Shown here: piece after piece, positions 1 to 7,593 of the stretch
Numbering within the stretch: position 1 is the stretch's first letter
How the letters are laid out: the number at the start of each line of letters is the position of its first letter
Assembly: GCA_027623205.1 (NCBI GenBank)
Contig: JAQBYC010000042.1
Coordinates: 1-35,780, forward strand
Reading direction: 5' to 3'
Source: Pseudomonadota bacterium
GTDB lineage: Bacteria; Pseudomonadota; Alphaproteobacteria; GCA-2731375
DNA length: 35,780 nt
Program-made: the position numbers and the translations under genes
Notes under the pieces: model-generated
The model's database searches: none
Seen by the model: only the letters and a program-made list of their open reading frames with translations
Told to the model about the DNA's origin: nothing

Positions 1-138
1 CGGATATTACTCACTGCCCCCGCGATTCAATATCTAGTGGGTGTGGGTGAAAGGCGGATAGGCAAGGATTAAACGTTACAACTCGGGTCTGACACCGCCC
101 ATTTTTTGACGCCGCTGTATTGCAGGAGCGTAGGATCC

Positions 139-2694
139 ATGCTCGCTATCGAACCGCAGAATTCCGCTGGCCGCTTCAGCGAAGCCTGGAACGGTGTCGT
201 TCGCCGTGAACAGATCGGCATTCTCATCCGGCAGGCGCCATTTCTAGCCGTCGCGAATATCGTTAACAGCACGGTCGTCGTCCTCGTCGTTGCCACGGAT
301 GCCTCCCTATGGCTGCGCGCCGGCTGGTGGCTGGTGGTTTTCCTGTCCGCCCTCTACCCCTTGAACAACTGGCGGCGAACTCGCCTGGCATCCGTACCAA
401 GGTCGGCGAGCAACCGGGGGATCCATCGCTCGATCATCATTGCCGGCGTTTCAGGTCTGATCTGGGCCTCCGCGGCGCCTCTGTTCGCGCCGCGGCTGAG
501 CGATCGCGATGAGCTACTGCTGATGATCATTCTTTCGGGTATGGCGGCGGGTGGCACTGTCAGCCTTTCTTCGGTGCCCAAGGCTTCGTTCGTCTATGTA
601 ACTTCGATCGCTGCCATTGTTCTGGCTCATATGTTCTCTCAAGGAACGGTTCTCCACGCGTCTCTTGGGGGCATGTTATTGTTGTTTTTTACAATAACGC
701 TATTCGCCTCGAACTCGGTCTACCTTTCTGCGGCGGAAGCGTTGCGGAAGCGCGCCGAGGATGTTGAGCAACGGGCCGAGATGCAGGAACGGCTGCACGA
801 GTTCGCAGCCATCAGTTCTGATTGGTTCTGGGAGAGCGATAAAGCTGGCGTCCTTCGCGAAATCGCCAATAATGAGGCAGTGGAAGGCGCGACAATGCTC
901 GACTTCCAAGGCAAACGTTTTCTGATCGACATCGCACCCGATACTGCGGACGACCTAAAAAATTGGGGCGAAATATTGCAAGGCCATAAGGCCATTCGGC
1001 ATAAACTGTGCACCATAACAGACACAGCTGGTGGCAAGCGTCGCATCGCGGTAAACGGCCGGCCGCGGTTCGATGGCCATGGACAATTCATGGGCTACAG
1101 AGGCACCTTCACGAATTTGACGGACGTTTTGGCCGCTCAGGATCGTGCCGAGCGCGCCGAGGTGCTGCTGCGCGACGCCATTGAAGCCATCCCGGATGCT
1201 CTGATCCTGTATGACGCTGACGACAATATCGCGCTGTTCAATAACCGCCATCGGGAAATGTTCCCCTCGATTTCTGAAATCCTGGCGCCGGGTGTTTCGT
1301 ACGAGACAATTCTGCGACAGCAAATGTTGAGCGGTCAGTTCAAGGATATTATTGGACATGAAGAAGAAGTGATCGCGGAGCGATTGCGCGCGCACAAGAA
1401 CCCTTCGAATGACGACCTGCACATATTTTCAGACGGACGGACGGTGCGCCTAAGCGAACGGAGTACCAGCCTGGACGGCATCGTTGCCGTGCGGACCGAC
1501 ATCACCGAATTGACGGCTGCCAGGCAGGAGGCCCAGCGGGCTGCAGATCGCTTCCTCGATTTCGCTAGTTCCTCCGCGGACTGGTTCTGGGAAATGGATA
1601 CCGAACTGCGCTTTACCTGGATATCGCCCAATATTGAGGATACCACCGGTCTGCCTCCGGAATGGTACTATGGTAAATCCAGAGAGGACATCGTTGGTCC
1701 CGACCGTGACTCGCAACAATGGGCGCGGCACCTACGTACCTTGCGGGCGCACGAGCCCTTCCGGGATTTTGTCTATCATCGCGTGGGCGATGGAAACGAG
1801 ACCAGTTGGGTCAGCACCAGTGGTCTGCCGGTATTTGACGATGAGGGTAACTTTGATGGGTACCGGGGATGCGGCCGGGACGTAACCCAGTTGCGGGAAG
1901 CCGAGTCGCGCCTGCAGCAAGCCGAACGGCTTAGGGCGATCGGCCAACTTACCGGCGGTATCGCGCACGACTTCAATAACCTGTTGACGGCGATCATCGG
2001 CAATATTGAGCTGCTGGAGGATTCCGTGGTCGGAGATCCGGTCGCCGAACGGTTCCTGGGCGTTGCTAAGGAGGCGGGACAACGCGGCGCCCTCCTTACG
2101 CAACAACTGCTCGCGTTTGGCAGAAGGCAGGACCTGCGCCCAACCAGGACGGATATCCGCGCGCTTATCGATCAGGCGGTTGCGCTGATCGGCCGGATCA
2201 TTGGCGAAGACATCACCATCGATACCCACATTTCCAGTGATTTGCTGCCGATCACGGTTGATGCGGCGCAATTGCAGAACGCTCTGATCAATCTAGCTAT
2301 AAATGCGCGCGACGCCATGCCGGACGGCGGACGGTTGACTATCGATAGCCGCTGGACCTATCTCACACCACGAAATCTTGATGATAAGCAAGACGTGGCG
2401 CGGGAGCATTATCTGGAGATATCGGTCACTGACACCGGTATCGGGATGACGCCGGAAGTCCTCCAACGGGCCATGGAGCCTTTTTTTACCACCAAAGGTG
2501 TTGGCCAGGGCTCGGGGCTTGGCTTGGCAATGGCGCATGGTTTCGTGGCGCAGTCCGGCGGCCATGTTTCCATCGATTCCGAGCCTGGATCAGGAACCAC
2601 GGTGAAGCTATATCTACCGGACATCTGTGCCGCCGACGATGCAATGGAGGCAGAGATGCTGAATCCCACTGCGCCGTTGGAGGACCATGTGTGA
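139..2694 (+). CDS. Membrane-bound multi-PAS sensor histidine kinase
   Basis: This is a sensor kinase of 851 residues. The N-terminal part (about residues 34-191) holds roughly six hydrophobic segments. Three PAS-like regions follow at about 222-332, 344-457 and 470-590; the first and third share an S-x-D-W-F-W-E start. The catalytic core has the phospho-acceptor H610 in GGIAHDFNN, the N-box around 714-730 (LINLAINARDAM), DTGIGM at 765-770 and GSGLGLA at 791-797. No receiver domain is fused to it. I chose the ATG at 139 because AGGAG at 124-128 sits 10 nt before it; an in-frame TTG at 106 is possible but has no ribosome binding site. A single-domain response regulator, the natural partner, lies 88 nt downstream but is frameshifted. 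The signal sensed is unknown. Confidence 0.9.
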   Translation: MLAIEPQNSAGRFSEAWNGVVRREQIGILIRQAPFLAVANIVNSTVVVLVVATDASLWLRAGWWLVVFLSALYPLNNWRRTRLASVPRSASNRGIHRSIIIAGVSGLIWASAAPLFAPRLSDRDELLLMIILSGMAAGGTVSLSSVPKASFVYVTSIAAIVLAHMFSQGTVLHASLGGMLLLFFTITLFASNSVYLSAAEALRKRAEDVEQRAEMQERLHEFAAISSDWFWESDKAGVLREIANNEAVEGATMLDFQGKRFLIDIAPDTADDLKNWGEILQGHKAIRHKLCTITDTAGGKRRIAVNGRPRFDGHGQFMGYRGTFTNLTDVLAAQDRAERAEVLLRDAIEAIPDALILYDADDNIALFNNRHREMFPSISEILAPGVSYETILRQQMLSGQFKDIIGHEEEVIAERLRAHKNPSNDDLHIFSDGRTVRLSERSTSLDGIVAVRTDITELTAARQEAQRAADRFLDFASSSADWFWEMDTELRFTWISPNIEDTTGLPPEWYYGKSREDIVGPDRDSQQWARHLRTLRAHEPFRDFVYHRVGDGNETSWVSTSGLPVFDDEGNFDGYRGCGRDVTQLREAESRLQQAERLRAIGQLTGGIAHDFNNLLTAIIGNIELLEDSVVGDPVAERFLGVAKEAGQRGALLTQQLLAFGRRQDLRPTRTDIRALIDQAVALIGRIIGEDITIDTHISSDLLPITVDAAQLQNALINLAINARDAMPDGGRLTIDSRWTYLTPRNLDDKQDVAREHYLEISVTDTGIGMTPEVLQRAMEPFFTTKGVGQGSGLGLAMAHGFVAQSGGHVSIDSEPGSGTTVKLYLPDICAADDAMEAEMLNPTAPLEDHV

Positions 2695-2782
2695 GAGATT
2701 GTGCAAATTTCCGGGTCGGTTAGGGGGCTACCACGCGTAGGTTTGCGAGGCTATGCGCTCGACGAATGAAGGAAGCAAGGCG

Positions 2783-3189
2783 ATGAATAAGGTGAATCCT
2801 GCCAGAATACTGCTTGTTGACGATGACCGGCTGTTGACGATGACCGGCTTGTTAGCGAAACCCTATCGGCGATATTACAGCAGGCCGGCTATGCGATCAC
2901 GACGGCGGCCAACGGCGAGGCGGGATTAAGGGAGTTGCGGTCGCAGGAATTCGACCTGGTCATTACGGACATCATGATGCCTCACAAGGACGGGATTGAG
3001 ACGATTTTGGACATTCGCCGAGACAACCCGGCGCAAAAAATTATTGCCATTTCGGGCGGATCCCTGGAAGTCGAACTCGACTACCTCGAATTTGCCGAAA
3101 AATTAGGGGCCGACGGGGTGTTGCAGAAGCCAATCAACCGCGAGCGGCTCTTGACGATGGTGGAGCCGTTGCTGGATCGGTCAACGTAA
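2783..3189 (+). pseudogene. Frameshifted single-domain response regulator (CheY-like)
   Basis: Translation from the ATG at 2783 (preceded by GGAAG) begins like a receiver domain, with ILLVDDDRL, then loses frame and stops at 2927-2929. A second frame resumes the domain to 3189: QQAGYAITTAANGEAGL, the phosphorylation motif LVITDIMMPHKDG, ISGGS, and the lysine of LQKPI. The break coincides with an imperfect tandem duplication: an 18-nt unit at 2813-2830 is followed by a 17-nt copy at 2831-2847 that lacks one T. Removing the extra 17 nt restores an intact domain of about 130 residues. The gene follows the histidine kinase and was probably its output partner. It is either a true pseudogene or an assembly or sequencing error; the sequence alone cannot decide. 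Confidence 0.8.
2813..2853 (+). repeat. Imperfect tandem duplication that breaks the response regulator
   Basis: The unit CTTGTTGACGATGACCGG (2813-2830) is repeated as CTGTTGACGATGACCGG (2831-2847), and a third partial CTTGTT follows at 2848-2853. An exact 18-nt duplication would have stayed in frame. The missing T in the second copy makes the insertion 17 nt and shifts the frame. Confidence 0.85.
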
Positions 3190-3222
3190 CCGATATACAC
3201 CTACGCCTATAACGCCATTCAG

Positions 3223-3248
3223 GCCCATCGAATGGCCTCTCGATGGGC
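3223..3248. other. 9-bp inverted repeat after the response regulator
   Basis: GCCCATCGA (3223-3231) and TCGATGGGC (3240-3248) form a perfect 9-bp stem with an 8-nt loop. It lies 34 nt after the response-regulator stop. No T-run follows, so a rho-independent terminator is only weakly supported. Nothing else stands out in 3190-3456 apart from the ribosome binding site of the next gene. Confidence 0.35.
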
Positions 3249-3456
3249 GCGGAAACATGGACCAATCGCCAATATCCGCCTGTTGAATGATAGCAGACGT
3301 GGAACGGTTCTAATGATCGTGCAATTCGGGTGCGACGGGCGCGAATTATGTCGCTGCCTGGGAAGTCATATTTTGACGGTGACTGCAAAAATAGGCAATG
3401 ACCTGAGGCCAGGGCCATGATGTAGGCAACCGGGACGGGTTTGGGGAGTTTGAAGC

Positions 3457-4170
3457 ATGGAGTTGCTGTTGGCCTTCGTCGCCGGGTTGTTGACCTTGCT
3501 TAACCCATGCGTTCTGCCGGTGCTGCCGATTGTTCTGGCCGCCTCGCTGCAGGCCGACCGCCGGGGGCCGTTGGCGTTGGCCTGCGGGCTCAGCCTGTCA
3601 TTCGTGCTGCTGGGCCTGTTTGTCATTGTTCTCGGCGCTTCAGTGGGTATTGATCAACAAATGATGACAACCGCTGGCGCCGTGCTGATGATCGGCTTCG
3701 GCCTGGTCATGCTGGTGCCGCAACTGAATGAAAGGTTCGCCCTCGTTACAGCCGGTTTCGCCGGCAACGTGGACGGCCGCATGCATGACGTCGACAGTGC
3801 AGGCCTGGGCGGCCAATTTCTTGGCGGGGCCATGCTGGGGGCTGTCTGGTCACCCTGCATCGGGCCGACCCTGGGAGGCGCCATATCATTGGCCTCTCGG
3901 GGTCAGGATATATTCTGGGCCGGTGCCGTCATGGCGGCGTTTGCCCTGGGTATATCCAGTATTATGCTGGCTTTGGCCTATGGCGCCCGAGAGGTCATCG
4001 TGAAACGCCAGCGGGCCCTGCGGCGTCTGACGGGCAAGGCCAAGCCGATCATGGGTATCACGTTTTTATGTGTGGGCTTGGGGATCATATTTGGGCTAGA
4101 CCGTTGGCTGGAAGGTTGGCTGCTGGACCTGCTGCCCGAGTGGCTGCAGGATTTCACCGTCTCCATCTGA
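3457..4170 (+). CDS. ccdA: CcdA/DsbD-type transmembrane thiol-disulfide transporter
   Basis: This 237-residue protein is almost entirely hydrophobic, with about six membrane segments (near 3-28, 38-62, 68-88, 120-145, 153-178 and 196-216). Two cysteines sit in the signature positions of the CcdA/DsbD-beta family: C18 in LLNPCVLPVLP and C134 in WSPCIGPTLGG. Family members pass electrons from cytoplasmic thioredoxin across the inner membrane to periplasmic thioredoxin-fold proteins. GGGGAG precedes the ATG by about 8 nt. The next gene, 34 nt downstream on the same strand, encodes an exported thioredoxin-fold protein, so the two very probably form one electron pathway. DsbD-beta without its flanking domains and CcdA cannot be told apart confidently from sequence alone. 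Confidence 0.88.
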   Translation: MELLLAFVAGLLTLLNPCVLPVLPIVLAASLQADRRGPLALACGLSLSFVLLGLFVIVLGASVGIDQQMMTTAGAVLMIGFGLVMLVPQLNERFALVTAGFAGNVDGRMHDVDSAGLGGQFLGGAMLGAVWSPCIGPTLGGAISLASRGQDIFWAGAVMAAFALGISSIMLALAYGAREVIVKRQRALRRLTGKAKPIMGITFLCVGLGIIFGLDRWLEGWLLDLLPEWLQDFTVSI

Positions 4171-4204
4171 TAGCGTTGATTTCAAATTGCCGAGAGGTCG
4201 TATG

Positions 4205-4609
4205 ATGTTACGTCGAAATTTGCTGCAGTTTGCTTTTGTCCTCGCGTTGCTAGCGCCGTTGGGGGTGCAGGCAAGCGAGCGCGCGGTACCCTATTCGCCC
4301 CAGGCGGTGAAGGACGCCTTGGCGCAGGGCCGCGCCGTTTTGCTGGATTTCCACGCAGAGTGGTGAGGTACCTGCCGCCGCCAGGTCCGTGAGATCAAGG
4401 CATTACGGGACGCCAACAGTGTCTATGCGGACAAGATTACTTTCATCTCTGTGGACTGGGACAAATATCATCGCGCGCCGGTCAGCGTGGAATTCAAGGT
4501 TCGCCGGCAGGCCACTTTGATATTGCTGAAGGGCGAGGGCGAAGTTGGTCGCTTGGTTGCCGAAACCAGCCAGGCGTTGATCAAGGGCTTACTCGATAAG
4601 GTGCTTTAA
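4205..4609 (+). CDS. Exported thioredoxin-fold protein, probable selenoprotein (UGA at 4364-4366)
   Basis: Reading one frame from the ATG at 4205 (GAGAGG at 4192-4197, 7 nt before; an adjacent in-frame ATG is at 4202) gives 134 residues if the UGA at 4364-4366 is decoded. Residues 1-23 are a signal peptide with basic LRRN, a hydrophobic core and a likely cleavage after VQA. A thioredoxin fold follows: AVLLDFHAEW-U54-G-T-C57, then a helix, FISVDWD and a C-terminal helix up to the TAA at 4607. The UGA replaces exactly the first cysteine of the CXXC motif and 80 sense codons remain in frame after it, which fits selenocysteine insertion. A SECIS-like hairpin lies at 4380-4401. Residue A103 (RQATLILL) stands where thioredoxins have their cis-proline. 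The ccdA-type gene just upstream probably supplies electrons. The alternative is a Cys-to-UGA nonsense mutation in a pseudogene. No selenocysteine synthesis genes are present in this window. Confidence 0.75.
4380..4401 (+). promoter_or_regulatory. Candidate bacterial SECIS hairpin
   Basis: Downstream of the UGA, GCC (4380-4382) pairs with GGC (4399-4401). After a small internal loop, GGUC (4384-4387) pairs with GAUC (4393-4396, one G-U pair) around the loop CGUGA (4388-4392). The loop starts 21 nt after the UGA and has G at its second position. Both agree with the described bacterial SECIS consensus (a G in the first two loop bases, UGA-to-loop spacing of roughly 16-37 nt). A GC-rich competing hairpin, GGUACCUG with CAGGUCC (4367-4388), starts right after the UGA and is too close to match the consensus. 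Confidence 0.5.
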
Positions 4610-4708
4610 GGGCAGCCTGATACAACGACTTGGGGGAATATGGCAGGCATCGGGACGAGCCGAGGGCGAACTTAAGTGAAATGTGCTCAGAATCTATAGC
4701 CCGCTAGC

Positions 4709-4806
4709 GCAATTTTCAATTGGTCGGAGTCGCTAACGCGACTTAAGTAATTGGTTCAATTTCTCTATTCTCAAGAGTCGAGCATGTTTCGAAGAAACAT
4801 GCTCGA
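4709..4806 (+). repeat. Intergenic repeat element, copy 1
   Basis: This is one of three related ~98-bp elements in the window. It has an AT-rich head (gcaattttcaattgg), a small hairpin AGTCGC/GCGACT with loop TAAC, a second AT-rich block (gtaattgg..caatttctctatt), and a terminal hairpin. The terminal hairpin has a perfect 13-bp stem, TCGAGCATGTTTC (4778-4790) and its complement (4794-4806), around loop GAA. It lies between the convergent thioredoxin-like and nitrilase genes. Neither side has the T-run expected of a classical terminator. I do not recognise the family. Confidence 0.8.
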
Positions 4807-4825
4807 GCGCTGAATTCCAATCTTT

Positions 4826-5683
4826 CTATTCCGCTGCCGCGGCTACATCTGCTTTTCCAAGGATGAAATCATAATCCCGGTCATGCGCCAAGGCAGGGAT
4901 GTGTCCCCGCGCCTTGGCTACGGCAGCCAAATCGATCTCGGCCAAACTGACGCCTTCTTCGGTGCCGCCATCCGACAGCACCTCGCCCCAGGGCGCCACG
5001 ATTAGCGAATGACCATAACTGAGACGACCGGCAACATGTTCGCCGCACTGCGCCGCCGCGATGACAAAACAGCCGGTTTCAATGGCTCGGGCCCGCATCA
5101 GCACATGCCAATGTGCCTCTCCGGTGACCTGCATGAAGGCTGATGGTATCACCAGAACATCTGCGCCTGCCTTGGCCAAATCACGGTAAAGGTGAGGAAA
5201 GCGTAAATCGTAACAGATACTCAGGCCCAGTTGGCACCATGGGAGGGACGTCAAAACCGCTTGCCCGCCGGGTCTGTAGTTTTTTGATTCCCGCAGACTT
5301 TTGCCGTTGGGCAGGTCCACATCGAACATGTGGATCTTGTCATAGCGGGCTGCGACGGCACCGGTAGGATCAATCAGAAACTGCCGGTTCGCCAGCCGTT
5401 CCTCATCCTTCAACAGCACCGAGAGCGACCCCGCCAACAGCCATGCGCCTGTCTCCACCGCCCATCCGCGGAACGCGTCCAGGGCCGGGTGGGAGTCCTC
5501 ATAAAACGCCTTCGCGCGAATATTTTCACGCCCGACTTCGATCATCGCGGCGCATTCGGGCGTGGTGATGAGGTCAGCGCCCGCATCGCGCGCTTCGCGG
5601 ATCATGCGGCCTAGATTGGCGATATTGCCGTCCAGATCGTTGCTGGCATTGATTTGCACGCAGGCGGCGGTAAATCCGGTCAT
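4826..5683 (-). CDS. Carbon-nitrogen hydrolase, Nit/omega-amidase type
   Basis: The protein has 285 residues from the ATG at 5683, which has GGGGAA 7 nt before it; a TTG two codons upstream would overlap that site. The nitrilase-superfamily triad is visible: E43 in TTPECAAM, K116 in YDKIHMFDVD and C157 in LSICYDLRFP. Length and motifs match the Nit1/Nit2 branch, whose bacterial members hydrolyse deaminated glutathione or omega-amides such as alpha-ketoglutaramate, not true nitriles. It is the last gene of a minus-strand block after comF and grxC, 41 nt behind grxC, an arrangement common in alphaproteobacteria. The glutathione-linked neighbour favours deaminated-glutathione amidase, but the substrate is inferred. 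Confidence 0.88.
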   Translation of the reverse strand: MTGFTAACVQINASNDLDGNIANLGRMIREARDAGADLITTPECAAMIEVGRENIRAKAFYEDSHPALDAFRGWAVETGAWLLAGSLSVLLKDEERLANRQFLIDPTGAVAARYDKIHMFDVDLPNGKSLRESKNYRPGGQAVLTSLPWCQLGLSICYDLRFPHLYRDLAKAGADVLVIPSAFMQVTGEAHWHVLMRARAIETGCFVIAAAQCGEHVAGRLSYGHSLIVAPWGEVLSDGGTEEGVSLAEIDLAAVAKARGHIPALAHDRDYDFILGKADVAAAAE

Positions 5684-5724
5684 GGCCAATTTCCCCAGTT
5701 CAAGTCGGTGTTCAGGCAGCTATT

Positions 5725-5994
5725 CTAGTCTACGGCATTCTCGGACAGCAACGGGTCCAATTGATTTTGCCGCTCCAAGGCAAAAAGTTCGTCACAGCCC
5801 CCGACATGGCGGTCGCCGATAAAGATTTGCGGCACGGTGTGGCCGCCGTTGGCGCGCTGGCGCATCTCGGCTCGGGCGCCCGGCACCCGGTCGACGTCAA
5901 TCTCGTCATAGGCGACGCCCTTGCTTTCCAGCAGTTTCTTGGCATGAAAGCAAAACGGGCAAAACCCTGTAGTGTAAATGGTGACGTCAGGCAT
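5725..5994 (-). CDS. grxC: Glutaredoxin 3 family protein
   Basis: This 89-residue protein is a complete class I glutaredoxin. It has the dithiol site C12-P-F-C15 (the commonest form is CPYC), TVPQIFI with the cis-proline, and GGCDEL for glutathione binding. It should be cytoplasmic and reduce protein disulfides and glutathione mixed disulfides. Its ATG at 5994 lies 30 nt after the comF stop, and the nitrilase-type gene follows 41 nt later, so all three are probably co-transcribed. Confidence 0.95.
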   Translation of the reverse strand: MPDVTIYTTGFCPFCFHAKKLLESKGVAYDEIDVDRVPGARAEMRQRANGGHTVPQIFIGDRHVGGCDELFALERQNQLDPLLSENAVD

Positions 5995-6024
5995 TCTGGT
6001 TCCCTTATCGGCCTTTCCCGCGTC

Positions 6025-6777
6025 CTATAATACCCGTGCAAGCGTAAGCACGTCTACGCGGGCCGCGCCGTTGCGTTTTAGTATTCTAGCACAGGCCGAT
6101 ACAGTAGCCCCGGTGGTGAACACATCGTCAATCAAAACCACGCGAGAGCCATGAAGTTGAGCCCGATCGGTTTTCGCCACGGCAAAGGCCCCGCGTACAT
6201 TGCGGGCCCGCCCTGTCCGGCTTTGACTGCCCTGGCTGGCAGTGGCCCTCTGCCGTTGCAACAAACCGGGATCGCTGGGCACGCCACAACGCCGCGAAAC
6301 GGCCAAGCTTAACAATGCCGCCTGGTTATAGCGGCGGCGCAGCAGGCGCCATCGGTGTAGGGGTACGGGCAACAAAAGATCCGCATCCGCCCAAAAGGGG
6401 GCGCCCGCGCGGGCCAGCCATTGACCGAAGGCCGGCACGCCATCCAGCCGATCGGCATGCTTCAGCCGTAATAATAACGGCCGGCTGTTATCGTCATAGG
6501 CCAGCACGGCCCGGGCTCGGTCGTAATCAGGCCGCCGGCGGATACAGGCCGCGCAGAGCGCTTCTTCGCCTTCATCGTGAGGAAACGGGAGGCCGCAGAC
6601 GTGGCAGCAGGGCGGCGCCAAAAAATGTATGCCTGACCAGCATGGTGCGCATAGATTGCCCTGGCGGTCCACCATTGCACCGCAACAAAGGCACTGCGGC
6701 GGCAGCAGCGCATCCAGAACGACATCCCTGGCATGTCCAATCCGACGGACAATTTTGACCATAGGTATTTCAACCAT
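6025..6777 (-). CDS. comF: ComF family phosphoribosyltransferase-like protein
   Basis: The N-terminal part carries a cysteine-rich zinc-ribbon-like region, with CLCCGAMVDRQGNLCAPC followed by CCHVCG and CAAC. The C-terminal part has the PRPP-binding loop VVLIDDVFTTGAT of type I phosphoribosyltransferases. ComF proteins are needed for DNA uptake in competent bacteria; in most alphaproteobacteria the role is unproven. The ATG at 6777 gives 250 residues. An in-frame ATG at 6762 (245 residues) is also possible and neither site has a strong ribosome binding site. The frame stays open upstream to 7056, but that stretch overlaps the divergent SDR gene and reads as non-coding. It starts the comF-grxC-nitrilase block. 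Confidence 0.9.
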   Translation of the reverse strand: MVEIPMVKIVRRIGHARDVVLDALLPPQCLCCGAMVDRQGNLCAPCWSGIHFLAPPCCHVCGLPFPHDEGEEALCAACIRRRPDYDRARAVLAYDDNSRPLLLRLKHADRLDGVPAFGQWLARAGAPFWADADLLLPVPLHRWRLLRRRYNQAALLSLAVSRRCGVPSDPGLLQRQRATASQGSQSRTGRARNVRGAFAVAKTDRAQLHGSRVVLIDDVFTTGATVSACARILKRNGAARVDVLTLARVL

Positions 6778-6782
6778 CACCG

Positions 6783-6812
6783 TATAATGCTCCAGAGTAT
6801 AATGAGCCAGAG
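6783..6812. repeat. 15-bp tandem repeat with two TATAAT boxes between comF and the SDR gene
   Basis: TATAATGCTCCAGAG (6783-6797) is followed directly by TATAATGAGCCAGAG (6798-6812), 13 of 15 bases matching. Each unit contains a perfect plus-strand -10 hexamer, upstream of the SDR start at 6829. The only good -35 match (TTGACC, 6755-6760) is 22 nt from the first box, which is too far, so promoter activity is uncertain. Confidence 0.5.
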
Positions 6813-6828
6813 AGGGTAGGCGCGAAGT

Positions 6829-7581
6829 ATGGCACGTCTTGCAGATAAGGTCGCGCTGATCACCGGCGCGGCCGCGGGCATCGGCCGGGCGGCGGCGTTG
6901 CTGTTCGCCGAAGAAGGCGCGGCCGTGCCGGTCGCGGACTTGAATGTGGAGGCCGGTACGGACGTCGTTGCCGCGATCGAGGGCAGCGGCGGGCGCGCAT
7001 TGTTCGTAGCTACGGATGTTGCCGATCCGGACCATGTGGCGGCGGCGGTGGCGCAATGCGTCGCGGCTTTTGGCGGCCTGGATATCGTCTATAACAATGC
7101 CGGCGGGGCTACACCGGATGACGGCAAGGTGACGGAAATACCCTTAAAGAAGTTTTGGCGCACTATGGGGGTGGATCTCTATGGCTGCTTTCTGACCTAC
7201 CGTTTTGCCATCCCCCATCTGATCGAACGGGGCGGTGGGGCGATCCTCAATACCACCTCGATCCGGGCCATGAAGGCAACACAGGGGGCGGATGCCTACA
7301 CGGCGGCCAAGGGAGGCGTGCTGACCCTGACCAAATGCTTGGCTCAGGAACTGGCCGCGCATAAATTTCGTGTCAACGCCGCGGCGCCGGGGGTAGTGGC
7401 CAGCGAGCGGGTGATGCGAATGATGGGCGATGTGGCCGCCGATCCTTTGGCGCAGGCGACGCCATTGGGCCACGGCACGCCGATCGAGATTGCCCGCGCG
7501 GCGTTGTTCCTGGTGTCGGACGAGGCACGTTGGATTACCGGGGTCATCCTGCCTGTGGATGGTGGCGCGGCGGCGGTTTAG
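6829..7581 (+). CDS. Short-chain dehydrogenase/reductase (classical SDR)
   Basis: This 250-residue protein is a textbook classical SDR. It has the cofactor motif TGAAAGIG at 12-19, an acidic D at the end of strand beta-2 (VADLN) that favours NAD over NADP, NNAG at 89-92, and the catalytic triad S144, Y157 and K161. The C-terminus ITGVILPVDGGAA is typical of the FabG-like group. It is transcribed divergently from comF, and a methyltransferase-fold gene follows after 12 nt. The ATG at 6829 is preceded by GAGAGGGTAGG. The substrate cannot be predicted. Confidence 0.92.
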   Translation: MARLADKVALITGAAAGIGRAAALLFAEEGAAVPVADLNVEAGTDVVAAIEGSGGRALFVATDVADPDHVAAAVAQCVAAFGGLDIVYNNAGGATPDDGKVTEIPLKKFWRTMGVDLYGCFLTYRFAIPHLIERGGGAILNTTSIRAMKATQGADAYTAAKGGVLTLTKCLAQELAAHKFRVNAAAPGVVASERVMRMMGDVAADPLAQATPLGHGTPIEIARAALFLVSDEARWITGVILPVDGGAAAV

Positions 7582-7593
7582 GGAAGCGCCGCC

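Noticed and set aside
3232-3420. 62-codon open frame between the response regulator and ccdA
   Set aside because: No ribosome binding site, no recognisable domain, and atypical composition; judged non-coding.
4778-4806. Terminal hairpin of repeat copy 1 as an ordinary rho-independent terminator
   Set aside because: No T-run follows on either strand, and the hairpin is only one part of a larger repeated element.
6778-7056. N-terminal extension of ComF
   Set aside because: The extension overlaps the divergent SDR gene and its predicted residues do not look like a protein domain.
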